64,000 nucleotides of DNA from UASB124 sp964446935 (GTDB taxonomy: Bacteria > Babelota > Babeliae > Babelales > RVW-14): assembly GCA_964446935.1 (NCBI GenBank), contig CAYUQI010000004.1, positions 1 through 64,000 of the forward strand. The letters run 5' to 3'. The notes beneath the pieces are model-generated. The model worked only from the letters and a program-made list of their open reading frames with translations. It was not told the origin of the DNA and made no database searches. Position numbers and translations under genes: made by a program. How positions within the stretch are numbered: the stretch's first letter is position 1; every line of letters starts with the position of its first letter. Shown piece after piece: positions 44,942 to 53,427 of this stretch.

Positions 44942-46771
44942 ATGAATATAAATCAGATAGAAGATTTTAATATTAAAGATTTTCCGCTTGAACACATTCG
45001 TAACTTTTCTATTATTGCGCACATTGACCATGGTAAGTCAACATTGGCCGATCGGCTTTTAGAACTTGCAGGTACGATTAGTACACGGCATAAGCAGGAT
45101 CAAGTACTTGATAAGCTGCAAGTGGAACGTGAACGTGGTATTACAGTCAAAGCGCAAACAGCGTCTTTGTTTTATGAATATAATGGAATTATCTATCTTC
45201 TTAATTTGATTGATACTCCAGGGCACGTTGATTTTTCATATGAAGTATCACGTTCCTTGTATGCATGTCAGGGGGCAGTGTTATTGGTTGATGCAGTGCA
45301 AGGTGTGCAAGCGCAAACAATGGCTAATTTCTTCTTGGCCTTTGATCAAGATTTGGTGATCATCCCTGCTATTAATAAAATTGATATGACCAATGCGGAT
45401 CCTGATCGTGTTGCCAAAGAAATGGAAAAAGCATTTGATATTAAAAAACATGAAACATTACTTATTTCGGCAAAAGTTGGGCTGGGTATCGATAAACTGT
45501 TTGAGGCTATTATTACCCGTATCAAATCGCCACAAGGTTCTATAGATAAACCATTTAAAGGATTATTGTTTGATTCCTGGTTTGATGAATATCGTGGTGT
45601 TATTTGTTTGATTGAAGTCATTGATGGCTCTATCAAAAAAGGTGACAAGGTAACAGCGGCGCATACCGGACAAAGTTATGAGGTTCTTGATATTGGTCTT
45701 ATGTATCCAGAGCCTTTGACGACTGATGCATTGTATACGGGGCAAGTTGGTTTCCTCATTACCGGTATGAAGACGGTTAAAGAAGCGCGTGTTGGCGATA
45801 CCTTTTTTCACACCAAAGAACCGGTGACTCCTTTGCCTGGTTTCAAACCAGCCAAGTCGATGGTTTTTGCTGGCATTTACCCACTTGATACTTCTGAATT
45901 TGACACGGTGCGTGACGCAATTGAAAAGCTAACGCTCAATGATCCAAGTGTACACATAGAAAAAGAAAGCTCCGCGGCCCTTGGCATTGGATTTCGATGT
46001 GGCTTCTTGGGGCTGTTGCATATGGATGTGTTCAAGCAGCGTCTTGAGCAGGAATATAATGTATCGATTATTGTTACCTCTCCAACGGTTCTTTATAAAG
46101 TATTATTGACCAATGGCGAAGAAGTATCGGTTGAAAATCCGGCATTTTTTCCTGATCAGGTGACTATCGATCAGGTTTTTGAACCGATTGTTAATGCAAC
46201 GATTATTACCCCAAAAGAATATCTTGGTTCTATTATGACGTTGTGCCAAGAACGACGCGGTGAACAAAAGGATATGACCTACATTGACGAAAATCGTATT
46301 GTGTTACGTTATAAGTTGCCACTCAACGAAATAATTACTGATTTTTATGATAAATTAAAATCATTGAGTGCTGGATATGCAAGTTTTGACTATGAACAAG
46401 CAGGCTTTGAGCCATCTGATTTGGTGAAGATGAATATCCTCCTCAATGGCAAAGCCGTTGATGCGTTGTCGGTTATTGTGCATCGCGAGAAAGCCTTTTA
46501 TATTGGTCGCCAACTGACGCAAAAGTTGCGTGAAGTTATTCACCGACAAATGTTTGAGGTTGCTATTCAAGCAGCCATTGGTGCTAAAGTGATTGCACGC
46601 GAATCGGTGTCTGCAATGCGAAAAAATGTTACCGCCAAATGTTATGGGGGTGATATTACACGAAAAAGAAAATTGTTAGAAAAACAGAAGGAAGGTAAGA
46701 AGAAGATGAAGCAGGTTGGCAGCGTTGAACTGCCACATGAAGCCTTCCTCACCATTCTCAAGCATGAATGA
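44942..46771 (+). CDS. lepA: Elongation factor 4 (back-translocase)
   Basis: 609 residues, full length. Translational GTPase that acts on stalled ribosomes. G motifs: AHIDHGKST (P-loop), RGITVKAQ (switch I), DTPGHVD and NKID. Domains II, III and V-like follow, and the LepA-specific C-terminal domain is intact (SVSAMRKNVTAKCYGGDITRKRKLLEKQKEGKKKMK). It is likely transcribed with argS and the following regulator and htpX. Confidence 0.97.
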   Translation: MNINQIEDFNIKDFPLEHIRNFSIIAHIDHGKSTLADRLLELAGTISTRHKQDQVLDKLQVERERGITVKAQTASLFYEYNGIIYLLNLIDTPGHVDFSYEVSRSLYACQGAVLLVDAVQGVQAQTMANFFLAFDQDLVIIPAINKIDMTNADPDRVAKEMEKAFDIKKHETLLISAKVGLGIDKLFEAIITRIKSPQGSIDKPFKGLLFDSWFDEYRGVICLIEVIDGSIKKGDKVTAAHTGQSYEVLDIGLMYPEPLTTDALYTGQVGFLITGMKTVKEARVGDTFFHTKEPVTPLPGFKPAKSMVFAGIYPLDTSEFDTVRDAIEKLTLNDPSVHIEKESSAALGIGFRCGFLGLLHMDVFKQRLEQEYNVSIIVTSPTVLYKVLLTNGEEVSVENPAFFPDQVTIDQVFEPIVNATIITPKEYLGSIMTLCQERRGEQKDMTYIDENRIVLRYKLPLNEIITDFYDKLKSLSAGYASFDYEQAGFEPSDLVKMNILLNGKAVDALSVIVHREKAFYIGRQLTQKLREVIHRQMFEVAIQAAIGAKVIARESVSAMRKNVTAKCYGGDITRKRKLLEKQKEGKKKMKQVGSVELPHEAFLTILKHE

Positions 46772-46786
46772 GGTAAGGAGCAGGGT

Positions 46787-47347
46787 ATGAGACGTAGAAA
46801 AGGTTTTTATTCCATTTCTGTTGTTGCGAAAATGTTTTCGGTTCACCAACAGACCGTTCGTATGTATGAAAAGCAAGGGCTTATATCACCAAAGCGGTCG
46901 GAGGGTAATACACGTCTTTTTTCAGAAGAAGACGTTGATCGCCTTGAAGAGGTTATTTATTTAACGCACAAAGTAGGCGTTAATCTTGCAGGTGTTGAGA
47001 TCATTTTAAAGCTTCAAAAAAAGATCAGACGTATGCAGGAAGAGATGAATAAAATGTTTCAATCAACTGAGGGTGAGTTGGAACGTGAAAGCCTCAAAAT
47101 TAAAAGTGACTTGAAGAACAGGGCAGAGCGTTTGGCACAGATTCGGCAAGAAAATATGCATAAAAAACATGAGAATTTGATTGAAATTGAGGCTCCATCG
47201 GTTGACGAAATGACAAAAAGGCCGCATTCTAAAAAGAAAGGCGAAAAGCCTGAATCTAAAACAAAATCGGTTAAATTATTAGCAAAACCTTCAGAAGAAG
47301 AACCAGAAGAATTTATTGATGATATTGAGATAGACTATGATAAGTGA
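46787..47347 (+). CDS. MerR-family regulator, HspR-like
   Basis: 186 residues, TAAGGAG before the ATG. The N-terminal winged helix-turn-helix (about 7-75) reads YSISVVAKMF-x-VHQQTVRMYEKQGLISPKRSEGNTR-FSEEDVDRL-x-GVNLAGVEIIL, strongly like HspR, the repressor of chaperone genes. A coiled coil (about 80-140) and a charged K/E-rich tail follow. It lies between lepA and htpX, a membrane stress protease gene, which supports a stress-response role. A HAIR operator (CTTGAGT-N7-ACTCAAG) was not seen nearby. Confidence 0.82.
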   Translation: MRRRKGFYSISVVAKMFSVHQQTVRMYEKQGLISPKRSEGNTRLFSEEDVDRLEEVIYLTHKVGVNLAGVEIILKLQKKIRRMQEEMNKMFQSTEGELERESLKIKSDLKNRAERLAQIRQENMHKKHENLIEIEAPSVDEMTKRPHSKKKGEKPESKTKSVKLLAKPSEEEPEEFIDDIEIDYDK

Positions 47348-47355
47348 GGTGTTCC

Positions 47356-48225
47356 ATGTTTCTCAATCAACTTAAAACAGTGTTGTTACTTGGTTCGTTG
47401 AGTGGCCTTTTCTTTCTGCTGGGCTATTGGCTTGGTGGATCTCAGGGAATTGTTTTCGCATTCATTATATCTATGTTGATGAATTTTTTTGCTTATTTTT
47501 TTTCAGACAAAATGGTGCTTGCTATGTATGGGGCGCAGCCACTTGATAAAGATAAATATGGTCATATTTATGAGATGGTTGAGGAACTTTGTTATCAAGC
47601 TCAAATACCAATGCCAAAATTGTGGTACATAGCGACTCCTATGGCCAATGCTTTTGCTACGGGGCGCAATCCACAACATGCCTCTGTGGCTGTGACACAA
47701 GGTATTCTTGATATTTTAAATCACAATGAACTGCGCGGTGTTTTGTCGCATGAACTTGGTCACGTTAAAAATCGTGACATTTTGATTTCGACCGTTGCGG
47801 CAACTATCGCAACTGCTATTGGGCATATTGCTTACATGTTGCAATGGGCTGTGTTGCTCGGAGGTACTCGCAGTGAAGATGGTGATCGTTCCAGTGGGCT
47901 CGGAGCCATATTTGTTGCCATCTTTATGCCGATCGCTGCAACATTGTTGCAACTTGCTATTTCTCGTTCACGTGAATATTTAGCTGATGAAACGGGTGCG
48001 CGTATGTGTCATGATCCATTAGCGCTGGCGTCAGCATTAGAAAAACTTCACAAAGGTGTCGAAACACAACATCTTCATGCTGAGTCTGCTGGACAAACAG
48101 CAACAGCAAGTCTTTTTATTGTCTATCCATTTTCTCTTGAAGGTGTGATGACGCTTTTTTCTACCCACCCTCCGATGCAAAAACGTATTGAGCGTTTGCA
48201 GAAAATGGTGATTGATCGTCGTTGA
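47356..48225 (+). CDS. htpX: HtpX membrane zinc metalloprotease
   Basis: 289 residues from ATG 47356, matching the normal HtpX start; an in-frame GTG at 47344 overlaps the previous gene. Two N-terminal membrane helices (LGSLSGLFFLLGYWLGG; GIVFAFIISMLMNFFAYFF) and two more in the middle. The zinc site HELGH begins at residue 132, and the third ligand is in SREYLADETGA. It degrades misfolded membrane proteins together with FtsH. Confidence 0.96.
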   Translation: MFLNQLKTVLLLGSLSGLFFLLGYWLGGSQGIVFAFIISMLMNFFAYFFSDKMVLAMYGAQPLDKDKYGHIYEMVEELCYQAQIPMPKLWYIATPMANAFATGRNPQHASVAVTQGILDILNHNELRGVLSHELGHVKNRDILISTVAATIATAIGHIAYMLQWAVLLGGTRSEDGDRSSGLGAIFVAIFMPIAATLLQLAISRSREYLADETGARMCHDPLALASALEKLHKGVETQHLHAESAGQTATASLFIVYPFSLEGVMTLFSTHPPMQKRIERLQKMVIDRR

Positions 48226-48273
48226 TTGTTTCTAATGTTAAAAAGCTTTTTTTAATTTCTAAAAATCTGGTTA

Positions 48274-50235
48274 TTAATCCGTTCGTGGTGAGGAGCCTAC
48301 AAGGCGTTTCGAACCATGAACGGGGCTATTGATAATTTTATCGGAATGAATTGGCATTATCATATATTTCCCTGCCATGGTATCCCATGTAACAAAGATC
48401 GTATGTTCATCAATCAATGATGAATCAATAATAAACGAGATATCAATGACACAATTATATTTATTCATGGCATTGATAGTGTACATGCCAATCGAACATG
48501 GTCGATTGCTACCAATCTCATATGGTTGTTGTGACCATACATATGCTTTTTGTTCTGGTGACCATGCTAAGGGGTAATACGAATAATGCATCCACCAACC
48601 GCAATGATCAGGGTCCTGCGAAATGAGACGATACCCTCCTTCAATCGGAATAACGTTGCTTGCAACTCCTTGTATGCGGTTGTCTCCTTTGCATCCCATC
48701 ATGCCGTGTTCAGCCAACGTAGCAAATGGTTCTTGCATTACACTGAGTGTGAGGTTGCCAGTGCATGCACGGAAAATACCTTGAATGTCAGATTCATATG
48801 GTGTGTTAAGCAATATGACACGGTTAATTCCCTGTAATGAATGATGTTTGAAAAATTCATCAAAGCGTTGTTGGTGTACAACATTATTGTGCGCCTCATG
48901 GCGGAGGACGGCTCGATTGTTGATCAATCCTTGCACCATGACATAGATCATAAGAAGTGTTGTTACCGTAACTAAGATGCGTGCTTTCATTCGTGTTGTG
49001 TATTGTACAAGTATGCATCCGTAGAGAAGCATAAAAATAAGAAGAGGGTAAGCAAGATGAAAATAACGAGGGTTTGGGTATGCAACAATCCCTGGCCATA
49101 GTACTGATGTTACGGTAAACATCAAAAATAATAAAATCTTTCGATTGTTACGATAGGCGTACCACAAAAAATAGCCTACAAAACAAAGAATAATGATAGT
49201 CAGTAATGTATGAGTAATTGTTGATGGTGTGATGGTTGTAAACGGCTCAACCCATCCTTTCAAGGTGCCCCAATAGTTGGTGATATGCATTGTAATATGA
49301 GACAAAAAGCCTTCCTGGTGCATTGGTAGGCTTGGTAATGAAGGAATGACAGACGCGGGTGTTTGAGCTACTGGAACAACTGCGGTTGCTGTAACGGTGG
49401 CTGGTTGGTTGACAAAGTATTTGAGCAATGGATAGCGCAAGCTGAGATTATATAATGTTCGATGGACGCTCTGTATGCCGAATGCATGTATTTTCAGACA
49501 AATGTAGGCACAACTTGCTACAAAAAATATCCACGTGCGCGATAACGTTTGTCCTATGCGATACCACCAACCATGATTTGTGCTTGTACAGAAAAGGTAG
49601 GTTCCAACAACAAAACAAGCTCCGGTAAATTGTGCCGACTCTCGTGAAAGAAGTGATAATAAAAATAGTGTGCCAACAAAAAGGTCATAAGGAAGCCGCT
49701 GCCATATACGTGTGCGTGGAACACATTGTTTGAACCACACTAAGAGTACAAGCAACATAAAAAATAATGACAAAATGTTTTGCAAGGTGCTGATCCATGT
49801 GAACCAGCCGATATCTGGATACCACGCATACACTAATGCTCCAAAGAATGACCATGGTAACGGTAAAAAACAAGAAAAAAGATAGAATAACAATACAGCG
49901 CAGAGTGCGTGGAATATGACATTGGTGGCGAAATATACAAAGGCATTCAGACCGAATAATTTATAAATGACGGTAAAAATCAAGTGTTGGATGGGGCGTA
50001 GAAAACCAGAAAACACATTAGGTGTTGGGACATTAAGGTTGGCGGCTGTGGTATAGCTTCGCTCGTCGTCTGAAAAGATTCGTGGAATATCGTTCCATTC
50101 ATTAACAAGCCCTGAGATAATGCACCCAAGATCGTCTGTTTTAAACCAAAACGTGTCAACAGATGTAATGAGTGTCCCACAAACGGTAGCAAAAATGATA
50201 CCGCCAAGTAATAACTTTTTTGATCTAGCCTTCAT
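48274..50235 (-). CDS. Large polytopic membrane protein, possibly GT-C-type glycosyltransferase
   Basis: 653 residues, GGAGA before the ATG. About 10-12 membrane helices lie in residues 1-450, then a soluble C-terminal domain of about 200 residues (LNTPYESDIQGIFRACTGN onward) that is beta-rich. Near the N-terminus WFKTDDLGCIIS places an acidic pair in the first periplasmic loop and FLRPIQHLIF follows; both fit GT-C mannosyl/arabinosyltransferase-like proteins. No specific donor or acceptor can be named. Confidence 0.7.
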   Translation of the reverse strand: MKARSKKLLLGGIIFATVCGTLITSVDTFWFKTDDLGCIISGLVNEWNDIPRIFSDDERSYTTAANLNVPTPNVFSGFLRPIQHLIFTVIYKLFGLNAFVYFATNVIFHALCAVLLFYLFSCFLPLPWSFFGALVYAWYPDIGWFTWISTLQNILSLFFMLLVLLVWFKQCVPRTRIWQRLPYDLFVGTLFLLSLLSRESAQFTGACFVVGTYLFCTSTNHGWWYRIGQTLSRTWIFFVASCAYICLKIHAFGIQSVHRTLYNLSLRYPLLKYFVNQPATVTATAVVPVAQTPASVIPSLPSLPMHQEGFLSHITMHITNYWGTLKGWVEPFTTITPSTITHTLLTIIILCFVGYFLWYAYRNNRKILLFLMFTVTSVLWPGIVAYPNPRYFHLAYPLLIFMLLYGCILVQYTTRMKARILVTVTTLLMIYVMVQGLINNRAVLRHEAHNNVVHQQRFDEFFKHHSLQGINRVILLNTPYESDIQGIFRACTGNLTLSVMQEPFATLAEHGMMGCKGDNRIQGVASNVIPIEGGYRLISQDPDHCGWWMHYSYYPLAWSPEQKAYVWSQQPYEIGSNRPCSIGMYTINAMNKYNCVIDISFIIDSSLIDEHTIFVTWDTMAGKYMIMPIHSDKIINSPVHGSKRLVGSSPRTD

Positions 50236-50401
50236 TATTATTCTCCGTAGTAAATGATAAATGGTGTGTATTTGTCTAGTGTACCGTTAACGTATGGTAA
50301 AAAATAGTGTTGGTTACTTGCGAAAATGAATGTCAAAAAGTAAACTATTGATTCATTGACAATTGTGAACAAAGAAGGTCTCTAGATGTGAAAGGTTCAT
50401 T

Positions 50402-51189
50402 GTGCAGGTATCTAAATTTATATTTTTGATTGTATGCGTAGGAACTTGTTTTACGAGGTCCCATGCTGCAGAAGGAAAATGGAAAGTTAAAGAGAATCTA
50501 CATCAAAAGGAAGAAGAGCAAGAAGCACATCAATGGGATTTCTTAAAAAAAAAGTTGTTTAATGCAATAAAATATAATGATGTTGATTATGTTAATGTAT
50601 TGCTTGAAGAATATGAAGAACTTATGTTTGCATCATGTAATGTGAAACTTGATAGTATTATTTCGCCAAAGCTTGGCATGATGCCCTTGCAGTATGCTGC
50701 TTTTTTGGGGCGCGTACGTATAGTAAAGATTCTTTTAGACAAGGGTGCTTTTAGAACATGGAATCGTGAAATTGGTCCCAAACCTTTAGAATGGAATGAG
50801 CAAAATCGTTCTAAGCCGTTTGGAAAAACTGCCTTGCATTATGCATGTCAAATTGTTTCACCAATGCCAACGCTTCAAAGTGAATATGTTCGACGAACTG
50901 TTATTATAAGAGAATTAGTGGAGCATGGGGCTGATGTTAATGTGAGAGATCAGCATGACCGAACCCCGCTTCATTATGCTGCCTTTGGTAATCATCTTCC
51001 ATTAATGAAAGCTTTATTACAAAATGACAAAATTGATGTTGATGTACGAGATGAGCGAGGGTGGACGCCTTTGTTTACTGCTGTGGCACGTGGCAATATT
51101 GCATGCGCCAGACTTTTGTTGGATTATTTAGCTGACATTCGAATTTTGGCGGCTGATGGAGAATCAGTTATTGCGCGAGCAGATCGATG
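50402..51189 (+). CDS. Exported ankyrin-repeat protein, 3' end lost in gap
   Basis: 263 residues remain before the N run. The start is GTG with AAAGG upstream. The signal peptide ends near TRSHAAEG. Ankyrin repeats: MMPLQYAAFLGRVRIVKILLDKGA, GKTALHYACQIV with an insertion, VRDQHDRTPLHYAAFGNHLPLM, and VRDERGWTPLFTAVARGNIACARLLLDY, with another beginning (AADGESVIARA). Ankyrin proteins in intracellular bacteria often target host proteins; here that is inference. The real C-terminus is unknown. Confidence 0.88.
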
Positions 51190-51289
51190 NNNNNNNNNNN
51201 NNNNNNNNNNNNNNNNNNNNNNNNNNNNNNNNNNNNNNNNNNNNNNNNNNNNNNNNNNNNNNNNNNNNNNNNNNNNNNNNNNNNNNNNN
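51190..51289. other. Scaffold gap, true unknown
   Basis: 100 N. The left flank (ending GAGCAGATCGATG) and right flank (starting CGTTTTTAATTTT) share no overlap, unlike the other two gaps. It cuts an ankyrin gene on the plus strand and an exported-protein gene on the minus strand. The true length is unknown. Confidence 0.9.
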
Positions 51290-51739
51290 CGTTTTTAATT
51301 TTAAATCATACTTTTGTTGAATTAACTGTGAAATATGGTTGTAAAAATCAGCGGTTGATGGATCCTTTTGAGCCAACAGTGCTGATTTTATTATTATGGT
51401 TACCATGTCATTAATTGTTAATTTTGCGTTGAAACCATCTTGTGTTCCTGTTACAAGTCTTTTTAATATTGCTAAATATGGATCATCGTTTTGGAGTTTG
51501 CAGGCTGTAGCAAGATTTTCATATAATTCTTTTGCAGTACAAATAGGAGCGGGAGATTCTTGATTAGGATTGTTAGAATAACGAAACAGCGGCATAAATT
51601 TCGTATCATTTATTATCACCCAGCCACATTGCTTTAATTTTGGATCGAATTTAGGTTCTGAGGCATGCAGAGGTAGTATGCATGAACCTGTAATCACAAG
51701 TACAGCGAATGTGTGAGAACATAAGGTTTTGAAATACAT
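51290..51739 (-). CDS. Exported hypothetical protein, C-terminus lost in gap
   Basis: About 150 residues visible. AAGGA precedes the ATG and the signal peptide ends near LPLHASEP. A motif PICTAKELYENLATACKLQNDDPYL is close to ILCTEQELYGKILDNCKLDPN in the next gene, so the two are paralogues with a shared module. The rest is helical. Function unknown. Confidence 0.7.
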
Positions 51740-51862
51740 AAAAAATCCTTTTTTTTAAGGCGTTAAAAGAATGCTTTTATGTTATATTTTTTTTAATTAA
51801 GAAGCTACTTTTATTCTACGCTGCCAGAAAGCCACATGATTTTAAGTCCGTGGTGCGCTTCA

Positions 51863-52765
51863 TTAATCTTGAGAGAGCATTTCCCAAATAGTTGGATCAC
51901 ATTTATTTTTAACGAATTCAGCTGCCGTTATATAAACCTTGGCATTGTCAGGTGTTATTTTAGATTGAGTAACAAGCGCATCCCAGATATCGTGCATATC
52001 ATCAAATAATAAAAGGCAGCTGCTTGCAGATACAGAATGTTTAAAAGAGTTAGTTGCTGTAATGCTTTCTGCAAATGCTTTTAGGTATGGTTGATCTTCT
52101 GGTTTATTTGCCGACAATGCGTACTTTTGAGCCAATTCGTCATACAGTTGTTGTGCTGTAATATTAACTGTTCTATGTCGCATATGATTAATAATTTTTA
52201 AAACGACAGAACTTATCAAGATGTTAAAGCTTAAAATAATGTTAGTACTGATGGCGTGATATTTTGTTAGTAAGCTATTAAGGGTTTGGTTTATACAAGA
52301 AGGAACTTGTTTTTTATTTGCATCAATTTTTCTCATTATCAATGTTGCGTGTGTAGGTTTGTGGTCAGAAAAATATATGCCTTCTTGCCGATAGATAGCA
52401 TGGAATATAGTTATATCATCTACAATTTTTATATAGAGATACCTTAGCAACAATTCTACTATTGACCCTAGTATGTTATTTGTATCTTTTTCGGGTGTTA
52501 TTTCTATATCTCGTAGGTGTGCAAGTATCATGGCTTGTATGTTATATATTGATATATCACCATTTGACTCAGTGTTTTCATGAATATTCTGATACACGAT
52601 CTTTTTACTGATGTTTTCGTTTGGATCTAATTTACAATTGTCGAGAATCTTTCCATATAATTCTTGCTCGGTGCATAAAATTTTAGGTTTAAGTTCTGCG
52701 GCATGAATGGCGGTTGAGACCGAAATTAGCATTGTTACGTGTGTAGCTACTATTTTGAAATTCAT
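51863..52765 (-). CDS. Exported hypothetical protein with duplicated module
   Basis: 300 residues from the ATG at 52765 (a longer in-frame ATG at 52801 is less likely). The signal peptide is MNFKIVATHVTMLISVSTAI then HAAE. The first module CTEQELYGKILDNCKL is echoed within the same protein by ITAQQLYDELAQKYALSANK followed by DQPYLKAFAESIT, and by the neighbouring protein. A hydrophobic stretch (NIILSFNILISSVVLKII) in the middle may be a membrane helix. No known family is recognised. Confidence 0.7.
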   Translation of the reverse strand: MNFKIVATHVTMLISVSTAIHAAELKPKILCTEQELYGKILDNCKLDPNENISKKIVYQNIHENTESNGDISIYNIQAMILAHLRDIEITPEKDTNNILGSIVELLLRYLYIKIVDDITIFHAIYRQEGIYFSDHKPTHATLIMRKIDANKKQVPSCINQTLNSLLTKYHAISTNIILSFNILISSVVLKIINHMRHRTVNITAQQLYDELAQKYALSANKPEDQPYLKAFAESITATNSFKHSVSASSCLLLFDDMHDIWDALVTQSKITPDNAKVYITAAEFVKNKCDPTIWEMLSQD

Positions 52766-53082
52766 TAAGGGCTTTCTCAAAATGTAATGAGCTGAGTGCA
52801 TTGTGTTATAGGATACTTCTGTTTGAATATTAAAAATTGTTGTAGGGATATGTTTACAAAATCTCAGGTAAAAGACAAATAAATGAGTTAAAAATGCGAC
52901 AAAAAATACGATTTTAAGCGGTTTTTACTTTGGTATGACGGTGATTTCTTGTTTCAGATTCAAAGAATTCATATAAAGGAGAAATGGTAGGAAAAAAGTT
53001 GCCAACCAGACATGTTTATGATACATTTTGTGTGTATTTTACGAATTTATTGAAATATTGCAGTTATAACTAAAGATTGTGT
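52766..53082. other. Intergenic region, AT-rich
   Basis: About 315 bases before tRNA-Leu. No ORF, hairpin or RNA gene is convincing. The promoter for tRNA-Leu and that of the leftward exported-protein gene must lie here. Confidence 0.5.
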
Positions 53083-53169
53083 GCCGAGGTGGCGAAATTG
53101 GTAGACGCACTGCTTTAAGGGGGCAGCGGGAGCAATCCCATAGGAGTTCGAGTCTCCTCCTCGGCACCA
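53083..53169 (+). tRNA. tRNA-Leu, anticodon AAG as read
   Basis: Acceptor GCCGAGG / CCTCGGC, encoded CCA at 53167-53169, long class II variable arm (CGGG-AGCAAT-CCC), T-arm AGGAG-TTCGAGT-CTCCT. The anticodon stem CTGCT / GGCAG (one G-T pair) leaves loop TTAAGGG, giving anticodon AAG. A34 on tRNA-Leu is unusual in bacteria. Confidence 0.93.
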
Positions 53170-53361
53170 TACTTCGTTCGTGCTACACTCGTAGCTTCCT
53201 ACTCCGCTTAAGCTTTGTAGGACAAGTCATATGGCAACCTATCTGACATAGCCTTGGCGACGTCGGAGCCATTGTTCTAAGAAAAATACAGCGAAGTATG
53301 CCTTTCGGTCTATCCGTCGTAGTCGCTTGTGCGAAGGTGGATGTTCCGATGGAGCGAAGTA
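53170..53361. repeat. Palindrome-rich element next to tRNA-Leu
   Basis: It is bounded by TACTTCG (53170-53176) and its inverse CGAAGTA (53355-53361), with another CGAAGTA-type copy at about 53292. Internal hairpins include GCTAC-ACTC-GTAGC (53182-53195), TCCTAC...GTAGGA (53197-53222) and TCGC-TTGT-GCGA (53323-53334). It is more GC-rich than its surroundings, has no ORF, and starts directly at the tRNA CCA end. Confidence 0.7.
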
Positions 53362-53427
53362 GGGTTCCCTGTGTGTATAACTTTGTAGGATTAAAGAAGA
53401 GTAGCTTATTGTTTTAAGGAGCGTCTT

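Noticed and set aside
52802..53082. Possible CRISPR or structured RNA before tRNA-Leu
   Set aside because: No regularly spaced repeats and no convincing stem-loops; just AT-rich sequence.
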